Part shown: positions 27,011-33,763 of the stretch, one piece after another | Layout: each line of letters begins with the position of its first letter | Numbering within the stretch: position 1 is the first letter of the stretch | Origin: an uncultured Bacilli bacterium | GTDB taxonomy: Bacteria > Bacillota_I > Bacilli_A > RF39 > UBA660 | Direction of reading: 5' to 3' | Length of the DNA stretch: 33,763 nucleotides | Assembly (NCBI GenBank): GCA_947628785.1 | Contig: CANRBE010000006.1 | Span: 1 to 33,763 of the forward strand | Translations under genes and position numbers: made by a program | Notes under the pieces: generated by a model | The model's database searches: none | What the model was told of the DNA's origin: nothing | The model's input: only the letters and a program-made list of their open reading frames with translations

Positions 27011-30000
27011 TCTATTCCCTCCAGTTTAACACATTGAAATGCAAAATCATTTCCAACAAAATCACCAATTGGTATTAAAAATCTCATTCCCCAACTACTA
27101 ATTATAACATATCTATCAGTCATACCCGTTACATAAACAATGTGGCTTGTATTTTCATCCCAAAGACTTGTTGTAAAGTAAAGCATAACAGGATTAGACA
27201 TAAATCTAAGTGGAATACACTTTCCTTTTAATATTCCTTTCCTATTAGTTCTTTTAACAGTTAATAAGACACTATTATTTTCATTATTATTTAAATAATT
27301 AGTAAATATTTCTCTAAATTCCTTTACTTTTTCCTTAGTAGATTTGTTATTTTGATAACAAAAATCGGAATACACTTCACTATATTTTAAACTACTTTTT
27401 TTAGATTGTAAATATGAATTAACCGCTGAATAATTTAGTTTACTAAAATGAGATAAATATACTTGGTTATTAGTTGCTAAATTATTAACATGTAACTTAC
27501 CATAATTATCATAATAAAACATGTTCTTTTCATTATTAGGATTATACTTATTACTATTGGCATAAGTATACATATCAAGTATTAATTCAGCAGAATTAAG
27601 TTCTTTATTTCCATTGACAGTTACATACATTGGAAAGCCAAAGTCTCTTGCGAATGCACCTGGATTATTTTTATATGATGTAAATATAACATTAGCAACA
27701 GCAGCATAAGAACATACTCCTGTACTATCTACCGCTATTAAAGTTCTAAGGGCCTCCATATCAGTCATACCTTTACTTACTAGACTATCAGCTAATCTTC
27801 TAACTTCATAGTTATATCTAAGCTCAAAGTTTTCATTAATAAAGTCAAAAGCTTTTATTTTCTGATTTTTAGAATCATATTTATCAATAATATATTCAAT
27901 ATAAATACTTCCCTTATTAGCATCAAATATTCTTATATTATCAAATACAAAATTTTTCAATTTAAGAGCTTTTAATTTTTGTAGTTCAATTTTAGCTTCT
28001 GCTTTACTAAAACCTCTTTTATTAATCAAATATGCTTTAAAATCATTTTCATCTAACCAATCTAAACTTTTCATAGTCAACTGGACATATTTTGAAGCTA
28101 TATTTTGGTCAGCACCGTACATTTTAGTTCCAGATTCTTTAATAAAGTTATCATAATTTTCAAGAATTCTATCATAAATTTTATCTCTAGCAAATTTTGG
28201 CATGTCAACACTATATATTAAGTTACTGGCATCTATATTATGATTTTCTAAATAATTTTTCATATAGTTTTTAACTGACGGATTATTTAAATTAACATAA
28301 TATTGTAATTTAATAAAATTTTGTTCTGAAACTTCAATATTATTTTCAATTATACTTTTTATATCATCTAAATATATTTTATTACAATCTTCATATGACA
28401 GACATGACTGTGACTCTTCTAAAGTCAAATTTTTACTGACTTGTGTATAATAAAGAATAAATAAGTCATTAAATATAAAATTAGGGTCATTTAAATTTTG
28501 TTCTGTAATAAGATTATTCATCTCTTTAATCATCAAGTCTTTATCATATATAACTTTATCTTTTAACATAAGTTTAAGTTTTAAATCATCTGGCATATCA
28601 TTATCATAGGTAAATTTTGATATATCTAATGTATATTTTCCCTTAAAATAATTAACATAATCTCTAAGTTCTTGATTCCAATTAATTTTACTAGCATAAT
28701 AAACAATATTTCTAAAGTTATCTTGTCCAACATCTATTTTATTTTCTATAATAGTGTTAATACAATTAATTTGGTCTTTAGTTAATAAATTCCAAAAATA
28801 ATTATATTTAATTCCACTTGTTTCAAGGGTTTCTAAATTTTTAAAAACATATGAACGAACTGTATTAAAATAAAAATTGGTTTCTTTTGAAAGGATTAAT
28901 GAAATATCATTACTTAAATTTTCGTCATTATAATTTTTAAAATAATAATCATATAAAATATCTAAATCATTAATATTATATATTTGGTTGTTTTCAAACA
29001 TCAATTTTAATTTTACTGAATCTGGTAAATCTTCACTATAACTAATTTCAGAAATTTCAAGAGTTTTGATTGCTTCCTTATAACAATCTTCTAATCTTTG
29101 AAGTTGTTCTTTATTTAGATTTAAATCATATTCATTTTTTAAAATAGCATCATGAAATTTCATAAAAGCTTGTAAATATTCATCTTTACTCAAGTTATCT
29201 ATCTTGTTATTAGTTTGAAAACTATTATATAAATCATCATTTTTTAATATATCTACTAATCTTTCAATTGGAATTAAAGGAGCGGTTACATCATCACCTT
29301 CGATATTACTTTCTAATGTATCATTTTGTTCATTAATATTACTTACCACTTGATTATTTGTAGCATTATTAGATGAAAAATATTCTTGAATTTTACTTTG
29401 TAATTCCACTACTCTATCAAAACTATCTTGTAAGTTAGAAGGTGTTTGATAAGGTTCATTTTTTTCCATCTTATCTATAAAATTAGCCAATTCTGGATAT
29501 TTTGAAAGAATATCATCATATTCACTCAATGCTTCTTCTATATAAAGTGGTGGTAAATTCTTTTTAGCTCGAGCTTCATCTAAGCTTAATTTTTCTACTT
29601 CTAAACCTTGTAAAGCAGCAATTTTTTTAATTTCTTCTATTTCTTCAGTAGTAGCATCATCGGTATAAAAGGCTTTAGTTGCTTTTAAGGTTTTATCAAA
29701 ATTAGTTAAAAATATTTCGGAATACGCTGAATGATTATTATAATTAAGTATTTCACCATTTAATTTTAAATTACTTGATATAGAGTAATTTTCAACATAT
29801 TCTGGTGAAAATAAATTACTGAATTTTCCATATTCAAAGAAATAACCACTTCCTGTATTTTGCCAACCAGTAATTATTCCATTAGAAGATATAAAATCAT
29901 CTTCATTTAATTTCCAAGAACCTGAATCTTCTGGACATAAACTCAAAATATAATCCATATCAAAATCAAATTCATAACCAATATTTCCATAAGTTGCAAG

Positions 30001-33000
30001 AGGCATCACATTATCAGTTACTAAAGTTGCACAAACTTTTTTCATTTCATCAACATTAACTGCCCCACTTGACAAAACATGAACAAATTTAGCATTATTG
30101 TCTTTAAAAAATTGTTTCCATTTTCTTTCATTAATTTTACCAAGAGTTTTTTCTGTTTTTTCTAATTCTAAATAACATTTTTCTAAATTTTCATATTCTT
30201 GATAAGTAAGTTTATTACTTGATAAAAAGTCTTTTATTGAATTAATATTTTGATTTGCCTCATTAAAATACTTTTCAATTGTTTCATGTTCTTCATTAGT
30301 AAAATATGAAGAATTATACATATCGGTAAGTCCTGTCATAATAGCATTAATTCTATCAGTTAAAAATTCTTGATTTCCATAATATGGTCTTACCTGGTTA
30401 GTTTTTAATTGATCATATATTTTTTCTTGCATAGTTTGAATAGCCTCAGATATTTTAACTAAGTCATGATTAAAAGTAAAATTATTTTTAACACAATATT
30501 TAGTTAACTTATCTATATAAACATCTGATTCTACAGGATATATCTTATACGTTCCATCTTCCATTAAAACAGCCTGACTAAGACTTTTTAAAGATCTTAA
30601 AGAATTACCCATTTTACTATAATTTTCACTCATACTATCAAATTGACTATGTAATATTTCATATTGTTTTAATTGTTCAGAATCTAAAGATATATCATCC
30701 ATAATATCTACATCTATTGGATTATTATTTTCAAAAACATTTGTATTAACATTAGCTTTTGGTACATAATTTTTTAAAGTTGTTATATCTTCTTTACTTA
30801 AAACTTTATTGTTCGCTGCTATATTGTATAGATAATCGTTATAAATTGCTTTTAAATTACCTATTTTCTTAGTAAATTTTTGAAGTTTCATTCCTTCGCT
30901 AGTATTTGGATAATTATCATAAGTATTTTTATCTACTTCTTTATATACTAATTCATTTACTTCTTTTACTAAACAAAAATATTTTTTTTCAGGATTATAA
31001 TTTGTTATATCCAAATTACCTTCATATGTAATAGCTTTATCATCTAAGTTTCTAATTTTTAATTTATTATTATTTACTAGTTGTTCATCAACATTTACTT
31101 TTACAGCTGTTGTTCTTATTGGTAAACTATCTAAATTAGTTAAATAAGCTCCAACACTTGGTATTCCATTAAAGAAAAATGATTTTGGTGTTCCATAACT
31201 AGTCATGGCGTTAGCTTTCTTAATATAACCAGATTTAATTATCTTATCAGCACTTTCTTCTTTGGTAAAGTGATAAAGACCATTATCTAAAATACTTTTA
31301 TTAACACCTTCAACATTATTAGTATTAGTATATACAAAGCGTTTTACTCCTGATTTAAGAGTATTTATAAAACCAGTTATTAGGTTATTATCCTGATATT
31401 TGAAATCACTTAAATCTAACAGATTACTAAAATCATAAGTACTAATACCTCCTAAATCAGTTAAAAGATTAGTTAAATTAGTATTTATATAATTGTTATT
31501 TCCTTCTAAAACTAAAAGATTATCTTTATTAACTTTAAAACCGTTTTTGATAAAAATATCTTTATATTCAGCTAATGTTTTAATATTTGCTTCAATATAA
31601 TATTCATCACCATCTTTATTACATACAATTTGAGCATGTTCAAAATTAGAATCATTTTTTATGGTATTAATCAAGCTGATATAATTACCTATTATTTTTG
31701 GAATATCTTCTTTAGTTTCTGTTTTTATTCCTTTACTTATTGCATCAAAGAAATCATTTGCTTTACTTACATCTTCCCCATCATATCCGATATAGCCTTC
31801 ATTACCATTACTTGCAGTAGCATTTTGATAAACTATATTAAAGCTTTGCTTACCTAAAGCTTCTACAATCGATGGTATTAAATCCATGTTTTTTTGGTTA
31901 TCAACAAAAGCTAAATATGGTCCTCCTCTATTTTCATGTCCAGCACAACTAGCTTTGGTTTCTATTTTTCCATCAAAACATTCTAATAATAATTTTTCTA
32001 ATTTTTCGTTTCCCTCGGCAAAATCATGAGCAGCTTTTTTAAAATCTGTTATCTCACTTACAGAAATTGGTACTCCTGTATTTAAACTTCCCGATGCATT
32101 AACATTAGAAACAGGTTTAGCACTATTAATATTAATTTTATCAACAATATCTCTTAGTTTCTTAATATTTTCTTGTCTTTTAGCTTGTTTTATAGACTTT
32201 TCTTCAGCTAAAGACATTTCATATTGTAATTGGTTTAATTTTAGTTGTCTGGCAAATTTTTGTGCTTCATTTAAATTCAAATTACTGTAATAGTCATTTA
32301 ACATATTATTAGTTATTTGTTTAGTTACTTTATGGTTAGTTGAAACACTTCCAAAGCCACCAAAACCAATACCTGAAACAAAGCCTCCTAAAAATGTTTG
32401 ACCTAGTTGATTCACAAAATCTTTATTAGCCATTTGTCTAGCTACATCTTCACTATATCCTTGGTCTACATAGTTAGATATTGCTTGAGTATGTCCACTT
32501 AAATCTCCAGATATAAATTCATCAAAAATAAAATTTGTTATATCTGTACTTAACTCTTCTTCTCCTTCTACTAAAGCTTGACTTAAAGTCATTGCTCCAC
32601 CATAAAATGATCTTGTTGCTATATTAGCTAAAGTTTTATTAGGTATAGCATCTGATATTTTATTGGCCATATCTATTACAGCTGGACTAGCCTTTGATTC
32701 TAAATTAAGTAAATGACTTACTGAATAGTTTTCCATAAACGACTCAGTTACTCCTGCTGAACCAGCTAGTAAAACTGCTTTCCAATCTGGTACTCCTCTA
32801 TCTAAGGCATCATTCAAAGTTGTTACATAGGCTCTTGAACCCATTAAAGTCCCACTTAATATTGGCGCCGCTGTTCCTCCTGTTGCCGCAGATAGTGCTA
32901 TTAAAGTTGCACTGTCTGCCATACTCATCATGGTACTATAAGCAAAAGCTAGGGCTTCATTATCTTCTGCTATATCCGCGCTTATCGCTTGTCTATATAT

Positions 33001-33763
33001 ATCGCTACTACTATAGACATTAGTCCTTCTTATTTTTTCATCTCTCATTAAGTAGTTTAATGAATAACAAGCTGCACTTATTCCTTCTAGTGGTCCTGTT
33101 ACAATTGATGAAGCGGAAGCTAAGATTTTATGTTCTTTCGCAAATTCTTCATCTTTCATTGTTTTATCTATTAACCATCTATTATCTAATTCATCTGATA
33201 TACTATCTAAATATTTATAAGCTTCCTTACTACCTTTGGTATTATATATAAAATTAAATACTTCTTTTTCTTGTCTTCCATTTCCATCCATGAAGTTAGC
33301 CCATTTTAAATAATGGTCTAATTTCATATCATCAGCTTGGATTTGAAAATTTCCTTTATCAGTTTGAACGAAACCATATTCATCTATTTTTATTTTTCCA
33401 TTTATTATACAATTGATTATATCTACTAGTTCTTCTTCATTTTTTACTACATAGATTGGACTTCCATTATTGGTTCCTGGTATTTTTCCTTGTTCATATA
33501 GTTCTTCAATTTTTTCAATTGTTTTTAAACTGTTTTTACTAAATTTATTATTTTGTTCATACCCTTTTTCATGAACATAACTATCTATATTTTTAAAATA
33601 ATGATTTATTTCTCTATTTGCATTTTCATATATAGATTGATAATTAGCTATATTTTGTTTTAGGGTTTCTATTTGTTTATCTATTCTTTTTAAATTTTCT
33701 TCTCTTGTTTTTACTTCTTCATTATATTTATTAGTTAATTCATCAGAAAATTTCATCTGTTCA
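27007..33763 (-). CDS. Giant multidomain protein (at least 2249 aa, possibly N-terminally truncated by the window edge) with C-terminal papain-like cysteine peptidase-like domain and internal ADP-ribosyltransferase-like segment
   Basis: Continuous ORF; C-terminal TGVCSYAAVANVIF ... TSHIVYVTGMTDRYVIISSWG; internal GLYHFTKEESADKIIKSGYIKKAN; frame stays open upstream of the Met at 33756 with no visible ribosome-binding site. Confidence 0.8.
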   Translation of the reverse strand, partial: EQMKFSDELTNKYNEEVKTREENLKRIDKQIETLKQNIANYQSIYENANREINHYFKNIDSYVHEKGYEQNNKFSKNSLKTIEKIEELYEQGKIPGTNNGSPIYVVKNEEELVDIINCIINGKIKIDEYGFVQTDKGNFQIQADDMKLDHYLKWANFMDGNGRQEKEVFNFIYNTKGSKEAYKYLDSISDELDNRWLIDKTMKDEEFAKEHKILASASSIVTGPLEGISAACYSLNYLMRDEKIRRTNVYSSSDIYRQAISADIAEDNEALAFAYSTMMSMADSATLIALSAATGGTAAPILSGTLMGSRAYVTTLNDALDRGVPDWKAVLLAGSAGVTESFMENYSVSHLLNLESKASPAVIDMANKISDAIPNKTLANIATRSFYGGAMTLSQALVEGEEELSTDITNFIFDEFISGDLSGHTQAISNYVDQGYSEDVARQMANKDFVNQLGQTFLGGFVSGIGFGGFGSVSTNHKVTKQITNNMLNDYYSNLNLNEAQKFARQLKLNQLQYEMSLAEEKSIKQAKRQENIKKLRDIVDKININSAKPVSNVNASGSLNTGVPISVSEITDFKKAAHDFAEGNEKLEKLLLECFDGKIETKASCAGHENRGGPYLAFVDNQKNMDLIPSIVEALGKQSFNIVYQNATASNGNEGYIGYDGEDVSKANDFFDAISKGIKTETKEDIPKIIGNYISLINTIKNDSNFEHAQIVCNKDGDEYYIEANIKTLAEYKDIFIKNGFKVNKDNLLVLEGNNNYINTNLTNLLTDLGGISTYDFSNLLDLSDFKYQDNNLITGFINTLKSGVKRFVYTNTNNVEGVNKSILDNGLYHFTKEESADKIIKSGYIKKANAMTSYGTPKSFFFNGIPSVGAYLTNLDSLPIRTTAVKVNVDEQLVNNNKLKIRNLDDKAITYEGNLDITNYNPEKKYFCLVKEVNELVYKEVDKNTYDNYPNTSEGMKLQKFTKKIGNLKAIYNDYLYNIAANNKVLSKEDITTLKNYVPKANVNTNVFENNNPIDVDIMDDISLDSEQLKQYEILHSQFDSMSENYSKMGNSLRSLKSLSQAVLMEDGTYKIYPVESDVYIDKLTKYCVKNNFTFNHDLVKISEAIQTMQEKIYDQLKTNQVRPYYGNQEFLTDRINAIMTGLTDMYNSSYFTNEEHETIEKYFNEANQNINSIKDFLSSNKLTYQEYENLEKCYLELEKTEKTLGKINERKWKQFFKDNNAKFVHVLSSGAVNVDEMKKVCATLVTDNVMPLATYGNIGYEFDFDMDYILSLCPEDSGSWKLNEDDFISSNGIITGWQNTGSGYFFEYGKFSNLFSPEYVENYSISSNLKLNGEILNYNNHSAYSEIFLTNFDKTLKATKAFYTDDATTEEIEEIKKIAALQGLEVEKLSLDEARAKKNLPPLYIEEALSEYDDILSKYPELANFIDKMEKNEPYQTPSNLQDSFDRVVELQSKIQEYFSSNNATNNQVVSNINEQNDTLESNIEGDDVTAPLIPIERLVDILKNDDLYNSFQTNNKIDNLSKDEYLQAFMKFHDAILKNEYDLNLNKEQLQRLEDCYKEAIKTLEISEISYSEDLPDSVKLKLMFENNQIYNINDLDILYDYYFKNYNDENLSNDISLILSKETNFYFNTVRSYVFKNLETLETSGIKYNYFWNLLTKDQINCINTIIENKIDVGQDNFRNIVYYASKINWNQELRDYVNYFKGKYTLDISKFTYDNDMPDDLKLKLMLKDKVIYDKDLMIKEMNNLITEQNLNDPNFIFNDLFILYYTQVSKNLTLEESQSCLSYEDCNKIYLDDIKSIIENNIEVSEQNFIKLQYYVNLNNPSVKNYMKNYLENHNIDASNLIYSVDMPKFARDKIYDRILENYDNFIKESGTKMYGADQNIASKYVQLTMKSLDWLDENDFKAYLINKRGFSKAEAKIELQKLKALKLKNFVFDNIRIFDANKGSIYIEYIIDKYDSKNQKIKAFDFINENFELRYNYEVRRLADSLVSKGMTDMEALRTLIAVDSTGVCSYAAVANVIFTSYKNNPGAFARDFGFPMYVTVNGNKELNSAELILDMYTYANSNKYNPNNEKNMFYYDNYGKLHVNNLATNNQVYLSHFSKLNYSAVNSYLQSKKSSLKYSEVYSDFCYQNNKSTKEKVKEFREIFTNYLNNNENNSVLLTVKRTNRKGILKGKCIPLRFMSNPVMLYFTTSLWDENTSHIVYVTGMTDRYVIISSWGMRFLIPIGDFVGNDFAFQCVKLEGIE
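28170..29050 (-). repeat. Two diverged tandem protein repeats (about 135-140 aa each) plus the start of a third within the giant ORF
   Basis: Unit starts YSEDLPDSVKLKLMFENNQIYN / YDNDMPDDLKLKLMLKDKVIYD / YSVDMPKFARDKIYDRI; unit ends IIENKIDVGQDNFRNIVYYASKIN..DYVNYFKGKYTLDISKF / IIENNIEVSEQNFIKLQYYVNLNN..NYMKNYLENHNIDASNL. Confidence 0.65.

Noticed and set aside
31630-31857. Plus-strand 75-aa ORF
   Set aside because: Antisense inside the giant ORF, hydrophobic by codon bias only.
32820-33251. Plus-strand 67- and 63-aa ORFs
   Set aside because: Antisense inside the giant ORF; Leu/Tyr-rich shadow frames.
1-33763. Alternative genetic code (TGA = Trp) as in Mollicutes
   Set aside because: Several conserved genes end at TGA in the expected place (giant ORF, sigma factor, RelB relic) and Trp is encoded by TGG; standard code fits.
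1-33763. CRISPR array or IS element
   Set aside because: No regularly spaced identical repeats and no intact transposase with terminal inverted repeats were seen; only homopolymers and AT-rich hairpins.

Overview
AT-rich, low-GC Firmicutes/Bacilli-type chromosomal window (gut RF39/CAG-like in flavour; lineage is inferred). It uses the standard code (TGA as stop, TGG as Trp). From left to right it contains: a partial Rpn-like ORF, a ZIP transporter, an LCP-PASTA protein, a LemA/DUF2207/lipoprotein operon preceded by a decayed DUF2207 relic, a thioredoxin-like protein, a frameshifted HTH-membrane sensor, dinD with a candidate SOS box, a heterodimeric ABC exporter, a RelB-like antitoxin remnant, tRNA-Cys(GCA), a GntR(YtrA)-ABC operon, a sigma70-like factor with an unusual C-terminal extension duplicated as a stand-alone downstream gene, divergent prepilin-like genes and a GspE/PilB-type ATPase, a DUF1015 protein, and a giant ORF of at least 2249 aa. 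The giant ORF ends in a papain-like cysteine peptidase-like domain, carries an ADP-ribosyltransferase-like segment and internal repeats, and is translationally coupled to a 231-aa orphan partner. The best candidates for undescribed biology are the giant multidomain protein with its coupled partner, and the sigma factor with its C-terminal-domain paralog. All family assignments come from reading motifs; no database search was run.
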